Positions 16,906-26,503 of a DNA stretch of 64,000 nucleotides are shown here, in pieces. The position numbers were made by a program, and so were the translations under genes. Where the stretch lies: positions 62,001-126,000 of the forward strand of contig NZ_VULO01000001.1 in NCBI RefSeq assembly GCF_009696615.1, written 5' to 3'. Position 1 is the stretch's first letter. Every line of letters starts with the position of its first letter. This stretch comes from Scrofimicrobium canadense. GTDB lineage: Bacteria > Actinomycetota > Actinomycetes > Actinomycetales > Actinomycetaceae. The notes beneath the pieces were generated by a model. The model was not told the origin of the DNA. It ran no database searches and saw only the letters and a program-made list of their open reading frames with translations.

Positions 16906-18264
16906 GTGGTTCAACACGAGCGTAGTGCGCACAATCGAATGGTAACTGGCGCATGTATAGCCGCGTTTGCCGTTATACCAGGGGTAGCTTAGCGGTTACT
17001 CCGCTGCTTGTTGCCGAGGAATCGAATCAGTCAGCGACGATCAATACTGAAGCGGAACAAAGCGCAGCAGAAACTCCTGTGTTGCCGACGACGCAATTGA
17101 GGAAACGCTTGAGCCCGATTTAGAAGGACTGGACGATGGTCCTGATCAGTCTGTGGTCGATGATGATTCGCAGAGTGTTGATGCCGAAGCGGACACCCCT
17201 GAGTAAATAACAGCCGAAGCACATAGCCGTTCTACGGGCTACTGCACTGATCCCGTAGTCGAAGAATACTCCCCACCTGCATCGAAGGATCTGCGAGGGG
17301 GCGACTCGGTGCTAGGGGGCGAGACCCTTCGAGATACTTTCGAGATCCCCAAGTTTGAGCGACTCGATGGAGGCGCGGGTGCAGTATTTGCAATGGCCGA
17401 TAACGGCACGTATTGGAATTGGGGTCAGGTCGGATCAGGCTGGGATGGTGTGCTCCTCGGCAACGGACAACTAACAATCGTGTACCGTAATTCACTCCAG
17501 CCTAGTAGGCCGAAGTTCACTTCGATTGCCTTCCAGCAGGGATATGCGATTGGGCTCGACGAAAACTGCCGTTTATGGGCCGTTGGTGCTAATGAATATG
17601 GTCAGCTAGGAACAGGCGATTTCGCGAGCCGCAATGATTGGACGTTGCTTCCTTCTGTTGCGGGTATGTCTTTCTCTTCTGTGAGCGTGAGTGGACATTT
17701 TCCAGGTGACACTAATGTCACGTTGGCGACTGATCACCAAGGAAGAGTCTGGAAATGGGGCCTTGGAAATCCCATACCGCAAAAGGTAAGTAGTGGCGTG
17801 TTGGGCGATTCGAATTGGAGATTTAGTGAAGTTGCTGTCCCGTATACAAACGCAGGCAATGGGATCGCGATGGCATTTCTTATTGGGAAATGCGGCTCTT
17901 CCAACACAGGCCGGCTCTTCTATTGGGATGTCTCAAATCGATACTCAAACCCGGGATCTACTGGCTTGAAGAAAGTAAAGCCCTAGAGGGATTCCAGCTA
18001 TTGGCTCAAAGGGTGCCTTTCGAAGTAACCGATAATCCCGCAGAGGTGAAGGCAGTAGACGGACTAGATGCGTCCGCTTATGCCCTCGTCGCAATGGGAA
18101 CACACCAAGATGGCACGCCAATGATCACAGTCAGTGATGTGCCTGTAATAGATCTTCCTGATACTTCAGGAACCCGCTTGATCGGAGTCACCGCACTCGG
18201 CGCAGCGCTGATTGTTCTAGGAGCCGGTTCAGCCCTCATGTATCGAGCGCGGAGGATGGCATGA
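16906..18264 (+). pseudogene. RCC1-repeat surface protein with LPxTG-like anchor, broken
   Basis: Pieces in different frames reconstruct one exported protein. A GTG with GGAGG upstream starts a basic, hydrophobic signal-like stretch (MVTGACIAAFAVIPG) that hits TAG near 16990. An Ala/Glu/Asp-rich stalk follows with a shift near 17085 and an in-frame TAA at 17204. An RCC1-like beta-propeller part (17309-17986) contains LWAVGANEYGQLGTGDF. After a shift at the CCC near 17981 come a C-terminal domain and the anchor LPDTSG, a hydrophobic helix and RARR. The anchor resembles LPxTG with Ser in place of Gly. At least four lesions make it non-functional as it stands. Confidence 0.7.
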
Positions 18265-18323
18265 CCAGCTTCTCTGAGCGTTTCACGGTGCAAAAAGTGA
18301 TGAAAATTGAAAGGAAACACACA

Positions 18324-19799
18324 GTGTCCGAAAAGAAGAATAGCCAGATTTTGCGGCGCATTGTCGCAACTCTGGGGGCGGCCGCGGTCGCAACTTTGGG
18401 TATGGTGACAGCAGCATCAGCCGCAAGTACGAGCATTATTGACGGCTCGAAGACCGGTAGCATCAACATCACCAAATGCAAGGGCGATACAGGTGCGACT
18501 CACGATGGTACGGAGATCCCCGCCGGTAGCCTACCTACCAATGAAAAAGTCGCTGGCGCGGAGTTCACCCTCTACCCAGTCAATGGTTATGATCTCACCA
18601 CAGACGCGGGGTGGAATGCTACGGAGGCTTTGCTCTCCAATGTTGGCCCTAATCCGTCAAGGCAGCTCTTGAAGCAATCACGACGCTGGGTGCTCCAATC
18701 GTGGATGTAACCGATGCAAACGGTGAAGTTTCATTCACAGGGCTTCCCCTCGGACTCTATTACGGTGTTGAATCAAAGGCACCTGCAGGTCTGCAAACCG
18801 TAAAGCCCTTTTTGGTGACACTACCATTGTCCAACCCAGCTGGTGATGGCTGGATGTACAGATTTCTACCTGTACCCCAAGGATGCCGATGGCTCCACCA
18901 AGGTGCCAATGGACAATGATGGCCCCAAAGCTGGCGAAACACTCACATGGAAAATCAACGCGGTCATTCGCGACGACTTTTCTTACCTGAAAGTACGTGA
19001 CGATCGTGACCAAGCACTTGAGTATGTCTCCACAGTCGTGACGGTCGGCGGGGTTACCATGACTACTCCTACCGAATACAACGTCACCACCTCGGATATT
19101 TCTGGGACGAATCCTGACAAGGGCACTCGTGTTGAGGTTGAATTCACACCAGCTGGTATCGCAGCACTTGCTAACAATGCGTCAGCAGGCACCGTCGAAA
19201 TTCAGATCAGCACAAAGGTCGTTGAGGGCTTTGAGGGTGTCATCAACAACGCGGCGTACATCTTCAACAACGAAGGCTCGGAGGATTTCGACACTTCTAC
19301 ACCCACCACACACTCGAAGTACGGGACCATCCTCATCAACAAGGTGGCACGTGAAGGTGGAGCAGCTCTAAGTGGAGCCGAATTTGATGTCTACTCGACG
19401 ACAAGCGCCACTTTCGATCAGGCGACTGCTACGAAGCTCAATGCCAGCAAGCTGGTTACCGATGCGAGTGGCCGTGCCGGGATCTCCGGTCTGCGTTGGT
19501 CAACGTTTGCTAACGGTGAGGAAGTTGTCAAAGGCAATCCCGGCTACATCCACTACTGGTTGGTTGAAACCAAAGCTCCCAGCGGCTTCCAGACACTAGC
19601 TGAACCTATCGAAGTTGAACTCGATGCGAATTCGGTGACCAAGGTTGTCGAAAACGTCAAAGTAGGTGCGGGCATTACCCTGCCATTCACAGGTGAAACC
19701 GGAACGGCTCTCTTTGCTGGAGCGGGAGTTCTCTTGCTTGCAGGTACGGCACTTATTGCGGTTCGCCGCAATCGTGCGAACAATGGGGCAAACGTCTAG
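18324..19799 (+). pseudogene. SpaA/FimP-like major pilin, frameshifted
   Basis: A GTG at 18324 preceded by GAAAGGAAA starts a signal peptide (RRIVATLGAAAVATLGMVTA). The first pilin domain (FTLYPVNGYDLT) breaks near 18651 and resumes as LEAITTLGAPIVDVTDANGE in another frame. An extra A near 18860 breaks it again inside the pilin motif (DFYLYPKD). The remaining 18.9-19.8 kb part is intact, with Cna-B-like domains, an E-box (WLVETKAPSGFQ) and the sorting signal LPFTGETG, hydrophobic helix and RRNR. Such pilins are polymerised by class C sortases. Two shifts prevent a full-length product unless the sequence contains errors. Confidence 0.75.
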
Positions 19800-19826
19800 T
19801 TCAAGTCTCTATTGAATAAACCCCCA

Positions 19827-19875
19827 GTATCCGGTGGTGCACAGGTTGCTAAAGATCGCGCGCACCACCGGATAC
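19827..19875. other. Stem-loop between pilin and sortase genes
   Basis: Fourteen-base perfect arms GTATCCGGTGGTGC and GCACCACCGGATAC are 21 bases apart, with no T-run after them. This fits an mRNA-processing or partial-attenuation stem more than a full terminator, and it would let pilin be made in excess of sortase. Confidence 0.55.
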
Positions 19876-19900
19876 GCCACATGATGAGGTCAGAGTTCAC

Positions 19901-20851
19901 GTGAAAAACAAAGCCGGCACGTCAAGGACATTCATTGTGCTTTGCGTTTTTGTCGGCACCCTGATTCTCGTTTTTCCGTCAGCTGCCAATCGGTTTTTTT
20001 GGTGGGGTACCACGAAGAGTACAACGACTACTCCGCACAGGTAGGCCGGTATTCAGAAGAAGAAATCGATGCGATCATTGAGCGGGCGCGGGAATATAAC
20101 CGGCACCATTCCTAATGGTCCGTTGCGCGACCCGTATCTTCTCAACGCCGCAGGCGAAGTCGAGAACCTCAATGACAGTCTTGCGGAATACCGTCAACAA
20201 TTGAATATTGGCGATGACCATCCGATGGCAATCATCCATGTGCCATCAGTGGGGATTCACCTGCCGGTTCGACATGGGACATCCGATGCAATACTGGAGA
20301 AATCCGCAGGGCATTTGCATGGTTCAGGACTTCCTGTCGGCGGCACGTCAACGCATTCAGTCATTACTGCTCATTTAGGCCGTATCGAGTCGAAACTCTT
20401 TTCTGACCTTCACGAGGTAAAGGTTAATGACACTTTCTACGTGGAAGTTCTGGGTAGAGAATTTCATTACCGGGTTGAGGAAATAGTAAAGATTGAGCCT
20501 GATTCTGGAGATAAACTGCGGCAAGTTCCAGGGCAAGACTACGTGACGCTAGTTACCTGTACTCCTATCGGTGTGAATTCACATCGTCTCTTAGTGCGAG
20601 GCGTTCGAATCGAGGCTCCCGACGAGGGTGACAAGGACAATAACTTAATCCGTTCCACCGGCTTCTCGTGGGAGTTTCCGTGGTGGGCAGTGGCTCTCAT
20701 TGCCACTCTTTCGATCACGGGGGCTTACCTGTACCGGTCTGACAAAAGAAAAGGCCTAGTAGTGGCAAAAAGCTATGCCAATGTCGGGCGGCGAGCAGCA
20801 AGACAACACGTTCGAGCGCCTGGCGCATCTCATCAAAGACAAAGTAGGTAA
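19901..20851 (+). pseudogene. Class C (pilin) sortase, frameshifted near the N-terminus
   Basis: A GTG at 19901 starts a basic, hydrophobic anchor (TFIVLCVFVGTLILVFPSA). The frame breaks in a T7 tract near 19994-20000, continues as HEEYNDYSAQVGRYSEEEID, and breaks again near 20105 (RH to IPNGPLRDPY). From 20069 onward one frame carries the whole catalytic domain: SVITAHLGRIESKLFSDL with the active His, TLVTCTPIGVNSHRLLVRG with the active Cys and Arg, then a C-terminal membrane helix. Class C sortases join pilin Lys to LPxTG Thr. The catalytic part could be translated alone but would lack its N-terminal anchor. Confidence 0.75.
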
Positions 20852-20865
20852 GGAAGGTATTACTT

Positions 20866-21465
20866 GTGACTAGGAATTTCTCCGGGAGGGCAATCCGGAA
20901 TGTTGCCGCGCTCCTGTCGGTCGCCTTGGTGGCCTGTTTGTTGGTATTTACACCGAGAGCAGCCAATGCTGCATCACCAGTGATTGATCCTAACGCAACC
21001 GGTTCTCTGTCAATTTACAAATTTGACGGTGTTCGCGGTGCGAAACACAATGGGGAAAAACTCGACAAACTTCCCAGCAACAAGCCGCTTGCGGATGCCG
21101 AATTCACTATGTACCCCATTGAGGGACTAAATCTGGCAAAGAATGCCGATTGGGAAAAGGCTGAGAGCCTTATTGACTCGCTCCCGTATGGCGCCAACCT
21201 ATCCACGGTTACCTCAGCGGTGAACGCGGAAGGACTGTCGATAGGTGCTCCGCGCAGTGGAACAACGCAGCTGAATGCTGCAGGGACCCAAGCAACCCTC
21301 GTATTCGATGATCTGCCATTGGGACTGGATTACGTTGCTGAAACGAAAGCTCCGTCTGGATATCGAGCGGTTGCACCATTCCTAGTGTCAGTATCTATGT
21401 CTAACTCTGACGGTACTTCTTGGAACTATGATGTGCATGTTTATCCTAAAAACGCGCCTGGTTAA
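20866..21465 (+). CDS. Truncated major pilin (N-terminal domain only)
   Basis: This 199-residue product has a signal peptide (residues 1-35, ending NAA) and the N1 domain of a SpaA/FimA-type pilin: GSLSIYKFDGVRGAKHNGE, ADAEFTMYPIEGL, LVFDDLPLGLDYVAETKAPS. It ends five residues after the pilin motif HVYPKN, whose Lys is the polymerisation site. All Cna-B domains and the LPxTG signal are missing, so the protein cannot be attached to the wall. AGGAAGG precedes the GTG. It resembles the frameshifted pilin upstream and is probably a deletion remnant of a second copy. A secreted product is possible. Confidence 0.75.
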   Translation: MTRNFSGRAIRNVAALLSVALVACLLVFTPRAANAASPVIDPNATGSLSIYKFDGVRGAKHNGEKLDKLPSNKPLADAEFTMYPIEGLNLAKNADWEKAESLIDSLPYGANLSTVTSAVNAEGLSIGAPRSGTTQLNAAGTQATLVFDDLPLGLDYVAETKAPSGYRAVAPFLVSVSMSNSDGTSWNYDVHVYPKNAPG

Positions 21466-21482
21466 TGGGTGCGTGATTAGGT

Positions 21483-21514
21483 GATGGTGCGTGATTGTTG
21501 TGTCCCGCACCATC
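21483..21514. terminator. Terminator between truncated pilin and mntH
   Basis: Nine-base arms GATGGTGCG and CGCACCATC flank a 14-base T/G-rich loop between two genes that end toward each other, so it probably serves both. Confidence 0.7.
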
Positions 21515-21520
21515 AGTCTA

Positions 21521-22864
21521 TTAATTGAAGATTTCAGATACGATCTGGATAATCAGCCACACGTTCAAGATCGTAAGGACTACTGCCGATAGCCATCCAA
21601 GCACTGTGGCCCACCGTGGATTGGCGAATTCTTTCCCCATCATCTTTCTTGACGAGGTGAACCACACTAGCGGAATCATACAAAACGGAAGGGCCAAGCA
21701 CAGGAACACTTGGGAGTATATGAGGAGTTGATCAAGTGCGTGCTCATCGCCTCCGAAGATGATGGTGGCTGCTAGGACCGGGATCACTGCGATAATTCGT
21801 GTGGCAAGTCTGCGAAGCCAAGGAGGGATGCGCAGACGCAAAAACCCTTCCATCACGATCTGTCCTGAAAGAGTCCCAGTAATCGTCGAGTTCTGTCCCG
21901 AAGCAAGAAGAGCTACCGCAAAGAGTGTCGAAAGTACGGGACTTGCGATAGGACCGCTGACTGCCGGGTTCTGGAGCGCCTCGTACAAAGATGTGAAAGT
22001 TCCCAGTTCGACGTCTTTTCCAAAGAATAAAGCGGCCCCTAACAGCAACAACAGGCAGTTCACTACGAATGCGGCGCTGAGCTGAATATTTGAATCCCAG
22101 GTCGCGAAGCGCAGAGCTCGGCGTATTTCACGGGAGTCGCTTCTGTCAACCTGTCGTGACTGAACGATAGAAGAGTGGAGATACAGATTGTGGGGCATGA
22201 CCGTAGCTCCGACAATGCCCAGGGCCATGGTGAGTTGCCCAGCGTGGAGTATTTCGCTCGAAGGAATAAATCCTTGGAACATGGTGGGGACATCAGGTCC
22301 CGCAAGGATCACCTCGTAGAGGAATACTCCAACGATAGTAAGAATAAGCGTTGTCACAATAGCTTCAATTTTGCGAAAGCCAAATCGCATAAGAATGAGC
22401 AACAACATGACATCTGCAACGGTAAGAAGAACTCCGGCAGCCAATGGAATCCCAAAAAGAAGATGGAGTGCGATGGCTGCACCGATCACCTCGGCAATAT
22501 CTGTGGACATGATGGCTAATTCGGCGATGATCCATAGAATGATGCCGGTAGTTGGTGATGTATGACGCCGCGTTGCTTGCGCAAGGTCGAGGCCTTTGAC
22601 TACCCCAAGCTTTGCCGACATGTATTGCAAAAGCATTGCCACTAGCGATGAAATGAGGATGACAGAAAGTAATAGGTAGCCATAGTCTGCGCCACCGCCA
22701 ATGGAGGTAATCCAGTTTCCAGGATCCATGTAACCGACCGCGACAAGGGCTCCAGGGCCGGAAAACCGTAAGAGTCCCTTCCAGAATCCGGCGGATGCTG
22801 GGGGTGAGGGAATCGTTGCATTGATTTCCTCAAGGGAAGGTTGCTCTGTGCGTCGGGCTTTCAC
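21521..22864 (-). CDS. mntH: Nramp-family Mn(II)/metal ion transporter
   Basis: This 447-residue protein has 11 predicted membrane helices. The Nramp metal-site motifs are DPGN in helix 1 ([13 protein letters not shown], about residue 46) and MPHN in helix 6 ([13 protein letters not shown]). The transport signature [20 protein letters not shown] lies in the helix 8/9 region. It should import Mn(II) or Fe(II) with protons. A GTG start has AGGAGG eight bases upstream. The promoter contains a TATACT hexamer (22897-22902) and an imperfect dyad beside it, so metal-dependent repression is plausible. Confidence 0.93.
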   Translation of the reverse strand: MKARRTEQPSLEEINATIPSPPASAGFWKGLLRFSGPGALVAVGYMDPGNWITSIGGGADYGYLLLSVILISSLVAMLLQYMSAKLGVVKGLDLAQATRRHTSPTTGIILWIIAELAIMSTDIAEVIGAAIALHLLFGIPLAAGVLLTVADVMLLLILMRFGFRKIEAIVTTLILTIVGVFLYEVILAGPDVPTMFQGFIPSSEILHAGQLTMALGIVGATVMPHNLYLHSSIVQSRQVDRSDSREIRRALRFATWDSNIQLSAAFVVNCLLLLLGAALFFGKDVELGTFTSLYEALQNPAVSGPIASPVLSTLFAVALLASGQNSTITGTLSGQIVMEGFLRLRIPPWLRRLATRIIAVIPVLAATIIFGGDEHALDQLLIYSQVFLCLALPFCMIPLVWFTSSRKMMGKEFANPRWATVLGWLSAVVLTILNVWLIIQIVSEIFN

Positions 22865-22903
22865 GTCCCGAACCTCCTAAAACTGACCATGTCCTTAGTA
22901 TAG

Positions 22904-22921
22904 AGTCAGGGCACCCGAACT
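22904..22921. promoter_or_regulatory. Imperfect dyad in the mntH promoter
   Basis: On the minus strand AGTTCGGGTGCCCTGACT has matched outer (AGT/ACT) and inner (GGG/CCC) arms and lies just upstream of the TATACT -10 hexamer. It could be an MntR/DtxR-type site. The match to any known consensus is weak. Confidence 0.25.
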
Positions 22922-23044
22922 ATTGTAAATGTCGAAGATGTGAGAAAACACTGCGATATCAGTTTCATTTCGGCGTGCACGAATGTGAGAATTCTGTCAC
23001 GATAGAGATGCTACTGCTGAAATCAAATGAACGGGGAGGAAATA

Positions 23045-23458
23045 GTGGCAACCGAAGAACACGAATTCAAACATGATGAGCGTGTCGTAGAACATGCAGC
23101 AAAGAGAGCTGAACACATTGCTGATCATGACGCGAGAGTGGATGCTCGTGAAGAGCGCGCTGAGGACCGTACGGTCGAGCATTTGGCTGACGAAGTTGGC
23201 CGCGCTGAAGGGCGTATTGATAAAGCCTATGAAAAGGCTGACGAGAAATATGCCAAGGGTGATTCTGAAGGACGCGTAGAGCGCGCCTACGAACACGCTG
23301 AGCGCGTCGAAGAACGTGAAGAGAAGCGGGAAGAGCGAGAGATTAATAGAGCTGAAGCCCGTCTTGAGCGTGAAGAGGGTCGCGCGGAGCGTGCTGACGA
23401 GCGCGCAGATGAAAAGTTGGAAAAGTTGGCTGAGCGTACAGAGAAGCGCCTCGATTAG
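23045..23458 (+). CDS. Highly charged, all-helical Glu/Arg-rich protein
   Basis: This 137-residue protein is built almost only from Glu, Arg, Ala, Asp, Lys and His, with many RAE/REE/DER blocks, for example RVEEREEKREEREINRAEAR near the end. It has no Cys, Trp, Pro or hydrophobic core, so a single long helix or charged coiled coil is expected. GTG 23045 with GGGGAGG upstream is the best start. I recognise no family. The opposite strand is also open because of the repetitive codons, but it gives a Phe/Ser/Leu-rich string of no known type. It stands alone, followed by a 58-bp repeat. Confidence 0.65.
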   Translation: MATEEHEFKHDERVVEHAAKRAEHIADHDARVDAREERAEDRTVEHLADEVGRAEGRIDKAYEKADEKYAKGDSEGRVERAYEHAERVEEREEKREEREINRAEARLEREEGRAERADERADEKLEKLAERTEKRLD

Positions 23459-23476
23459 ACTCTCCATCCTGCCCGC

Positions 23477-23534
23477 CAGGTGCTGGTTATGTGCGTGTTA
23501 TGAGTAATGAAAACAGGCACATAACCAGCACCTG
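23477..23534. repeat. 58-bp repeat family B, copy 2
   Basis: The most perfect palindrome of the family: the left arm CAGGTGCTGGTTATGTGCGT mirrors the right arm CACATAACCAGCACCTG. It lies between two convergent genes, where it might also help to end transcription. Confidence 0.8.
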
Positions 23535-23547
23535 ACGGCGTGGGAAG

Positions 23548-24435
23548 TCAGACCTCTAGAATCTGGAAGTGGAAAACTGTTTCCTTACCCGGCTCTAGTT
23601 CAATGACATCTTCTTTTGAGTTGAAGGCATCTGGGGGACAGGTCATCGGCTCTACGGCAACTCCAATGCGCCCGGTATTGTCACCTGAATAAATCTGAAC
23701 CCACGGCTCGTTGGACGTCATTCGCACTGTCTGATCAGTCTGAGGATCATGGAGATCGACGAACCACTTTCCATCAGGAAGGTCGGTGAACGCATGATCA
23801 ATTTGCTGGCCGGCTATCGTACGTGCCACGCGGTAATCGAGACCGGCATGGTCGACAGCGATTTTCTGCACTGGCGCAAGATTCTCATCTACCTCAAGAA
23901 CCTTGCCAGCTGGAACGGATAGCTCACACTCATCAATTGGGCGATTATTGCAGGTGAGATAGGGGTGTGATGAGGCGCCGTAAGGAGCAGTTTCTGCCCC
24001 TACATTACGCGCGCGAATAGTGGTCTCTAGCCCGAAACGAGCGTCAAGTGTGTATGTCACGGATGCGTTGAGAGTAAAAGGATATGCGGGTGAAGCAGCG
24101 ATGGTTGTCGAAAAGGTAACCGAGTCAGCACTCTGGTCCGCGATCTCCCAGTCAATCCAACAGGCCAAACCGTGAAGGGCCGCTCCGGTTGAATGCTCGT
24201 TGATGGGGGCTTCATAATCGTGGCCGCCATACGAGTATTTTCCTTGCGTAATGCGATTAGGCCAAGGAATAAGCGTCTTACCCAGAAATGCTGAACTCGG
24301 TTTCTCACCACTGTCAGATAACACTAAGTCACGGCCTTGAAAAGAAAGTGATCCAATAGCGGCACCAACAGAATAAAGCGTGGCTTTATACTCTCCCACT
24401 AATAATTCGACCGAAGTACCTGCAGCGCTGCCCAT
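23548..24435 (-). CDS. Aldose 1-epimerase-family protein
   Basis: This 295-residue galactose-mutarotase-like beta-sandwich protein contains PWPNRITQGKYSYGG (about residues 53-67) and EHSTGAALHGLACW with a family His. YGASSHPYLTCN carries the second conserved His, and YSGDNTGRIGVAVEPMTCPPDAF carries the catalytic Glu. It should interconvert sugar anomers in the cytosol. The frame extends to 24852, antisense over the exonuclease gene. ATG 24435, with AGGGAG six bases upstream, gives the family-standard length. No sugar pathway genes are adjacent. Confidence 0.87.
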   Translation of the reverse strand: MGSAAGTSVELLVGEYKATLYSVGAAIGSLSFQGRDLVLSDSGEKPSSAFLGKTLIPWPNRITQGKYSYGGHDYEAPINEHSTGAALHGLACWIDWEIADQSADSVTFSTTIAASPAYPFTLNASVTYTLDARFGLETTIRARNVGAETAPYGASSHPYLTCNNRPIDECELSVPAGKVLEVDENLAPVQKIAVDHAGLDYRVARTIAGQQIDHAFTDLPDGKWFVDLHDPQTDQTVRMTSNEPWVQIYSGDNTGRIGVAVEPMTCPPDAFNSKEDVIELEPGKETVFHFQILEV

Positions 24436-24583
24436 TGTTGCTCCCTCTATAAATGAACTCGATATGTACGCAAACAATTGTCCCACATTCACTGCGAAAG
24501 ACACGTGGGAATATCTCGCGCAACCTCCATGGAGGAGATTCCATGAATTCTCTGGCGCACTGTACTGTTGTGGGGGAGGAAAA

Positions 24584-25159
24584 ATGTCGTTGAATTTCAC
24601 CGCCATTGATTTTGAGACTGCTAACGGGACTCGAGGATCAGTCTGTGCTGTTGGCGCAGTTAAAGTAAAGGATGGGGCGGTCGTGGATACCTTCACGTCG
24701 CTGGTGAACCCTCCTGACAGCGGCGGTTTTAGCTCCTTCAATATTTCCATCCATGGTATTCGGCCAGAACACGTGATTGATGCCCCACGATGGCCCGTTC
24801 TCTGGCCAGACCTACTCGATTTCGTCGGTCCCGATGCGCTTGTCGCCCACAATGCTGCCTTTGATCGTTCAGTATGGAAAGCAGCCTGTGCTCTGACCGG
24901 GCTGCATGACCCAGAGCCACCCTTCTATTGCACGGTAAAACTAGCTCGTAGACTTCTTGCTCTTCCGTCGCACAAACTACCACTGGTTGCTAAAGCCTTA
25001 GACTTGCCAGACTTCTCCCACCACGACGCGACTGCCGATGCTCAAGCATGCGCCCTCATCGGCATCGAACTATCTCGACGTAGCGGAATTCATTCAGTGC
25101 AAGAATTTGGAAATCCCGTAGGAATGACACCACGGTCACGCACCGCCTCGAAAAGATAG
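24584..25159 (+). CDS. 3'-5' exonuclease (DnaQ/epsilon-like, DEDDh)
   Basis: This 191-residue exonuclease starts FTAIDFETAN (DE of motif I). It continues with ISIHGIRPEHV, LVAHNAAFDRSVW (motif II Asp) and FSHHDATADAQACALIG (motif III His and Asp), the complete DEDDh set. It should remove nucleotides from DNA 3' ends, as does the polymerase III epsilon subunit, but it is a stand-alone small protein. ATG 24584 follows GGGGGAGGAAAA. An upstream in-frame extension to 24380 lies antisense to the mutarotase gene and is not needed. Confidence 0.9.
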   Translation: MSLNFTAIDFETANGTRGSVCAVGAVKVKDGAVVDTFTSLVNPPDSGGFSSFNISIHGIRPEHVIDAPRWPVLWPDLLDFVGPDALVAHNAAFDRSVWKAACALTGLHDPEPPFYCTVKLARRLLALPSHKLPLVAKALDLPDFSHHDATADAQACALIGIELSRRSGIHSVQEFGNPVGMTPRSRTASKR

Positions 25160-25216
25160 AATGAACGAGGTTTTGGCAATGTCATTAGATCGAGGCAACA
25201 ACTCAAGGAGCAAACA

Positions 25217-26503
25217 ATGGCCCAACAACCTTTACAGGTGGCAGTCTTAGGTGCAGGGACAGTTGGATCGCAAGTTATTCGTTTGCTTTCAGAGCAGTCT
25301 GCGGAGTTCGCAGCCAGGGCAGGCGCGCCCCTCGAAGTTGCCTCTGTAGTGGTCCGGAACCTCGATGCCCCCCGTGATACTCCCATTGCACGCGAGCTTC
25401 TCACGACCGACGCAACCTCGGCGATCAACAGTGCCGACTTGGTTGTTGAGCTCATCGGCGGGATTGAACCTGCCCGAACTTTCGTGCTCGATGCTTTGCG
25501 ACAAGGCACATCGGTGGTAACCGGGAATAAAGCTCTTCTGGCCGCCCATGGACCTGAGTTGTACGAGGCGGCGGCTGCAAGTGGTGCTGATCTCTACTAT
25601 GAGGCAGCCGTCGCGGGTGCAATACCAGTCGTTTATGGTTTGCGGGAATCCCTGGCAGGCGATCAGATCAGCCAAGTTCTAGGAATCGTCAACGGAACAA
25701 CTAACTTCATTCTTGACGCAATGACCTCTCAAGGGTTGTCTTATGGTGATGCGCTAGCGATCGCCCAGGAACGCGGATATGCGGAGGCTGACCCTACAGC
25801 AGATGTCGAAGGGCTCGATGCTGCCGCTAAATGCGCAATATTAGCCTCGCTTGCTTTCCACACACGGGTGGGCATTGATGATGTTGCAGTAGAAGGTATT
25901 ACTGCGATTACCGCTGAAGATATCGACGAGGCGTCCCGCAGCGGACAGGTTGTCAAGCTTCTTGCTATCGCGGAGAGAGGAGACAACGGCATTTCCGTGC
26001 GCGTGCATCCGGCTCTGGTGCCCCAAGATCACCCATTGGCCAGTGTCGACGGAGCCTTCAACGCGGTTGTGGTGGAAGGAGAGGCAGCCGGACGCCTCAT
26101 GTTTTACGGTCAGGGCGCAGGGGGAGCGCCAACTGCCTCCGCTGTACTATCGGATGTGGTTGCTGCCGCCTCGCACAAAGTGCACGGAGGAAATGCTCCC
26201 CGTGAGTCAACCTATGCAAAACTACCGGTTCTTCCCGCTTCTGATGCCGTCACGAGTTTCCAACTGCGGTTACGAGTCGAAGATCGAGTCGGTGTTCTAG
26301 CAGAAGTTGCATCCCTTATTGCGGCTAGCGGAGTATCTATTCAAGCAGTCGCCCAATCGCAACCAGGACCAGATGGAACATGCGTTCTTACCCTCACGAC
26401 GCACCCTGCAACGGAAGGATCACAGCAGGCTGTCATAAGTGCGTTGCGTGATTCTGATGCCGTGCGGGAAGTTCTTAGTGCAATACGTCGTGTCGTTGCC
26501 TAA
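25217..26503 (+). CDS. hom: Homoserine dehydrogenase
   Basis: This 428-residue enzyme reduces aspartate semialdehyde to homoserine for threonine and methionine synthesis. The NAD(P)-binding loop LGAGTVGSQVIRLL lies near residues 11-24. SVVTGNKALLAAHG, the IVNGTTNFILDAM substrate loop and the ERGYAEADPTADVEGLDAAAK region with catalytic Lys and metal residues follow. A C-terminal ACT domain (about 350-428; DRVGVLAEVASLIAASGVSI) suggests feedback control, usually by threonine. AAGGAGC precedes the ATG. thrB/thrC are not next to it; the following gene is a DNA glycosylase that overlaps its 3' end. Confidence 0.95.
   Translation: MAQQPLQVAVLGAGTVGSQVIRLLSEQSAEFAARAGAPLEVASVVVRNLDAPRDTPIARELLTTDATSAINSADLVVELIGGIEPARTFVLDALRQGTSVVTGNKALLAAHGPELYEAAAASGADLYYEAAVAGAIPVVYGLRESLAGDQISQVLGIVNGTTNFILDAMTSQGLSYGDALAIAQERGYAEADPTADVEGLDAAAKCAILASLAFHTRVGIDDVAVEGITAITAEDIDEASRSGQVVKLLAIAERGDNGISVRVHPALVPQDHPLASVDGAFNAVVVEGEAAGRLMFYGQGAGGAPTASAVLSDVVAAASHKVHGGNAPRESTYAKLPVLPASDAVTSFQLRLRVEDRVGVLAEVASLIAASGVSIQAVAQSQPGPDGTCVLTLTTHPATEGSQQAVISALRDSDAVREVLSAIRRVVA

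Noticed and set aside
22997-23467. Minus-strand 156-codon frame opposite the Glu/Arg-rich protein
   Set aside because: It is the reverse reading of a low-complexity repeat; the plus frame has the ribosome site and typical start.
24436-24852. N-terminal extension of the mutarotase-like gene
   Set aside because: It runs antisense through the exonuclease gene and lengthens the protein beyond family size; a good ribosome site precedes ATG 24435.
25160-25216. Threonine or methionine riboswitch/attenuator before hom
   Set aside because: The leader is under 60 bases and contains no conserved aptamer or terminator hairpin.
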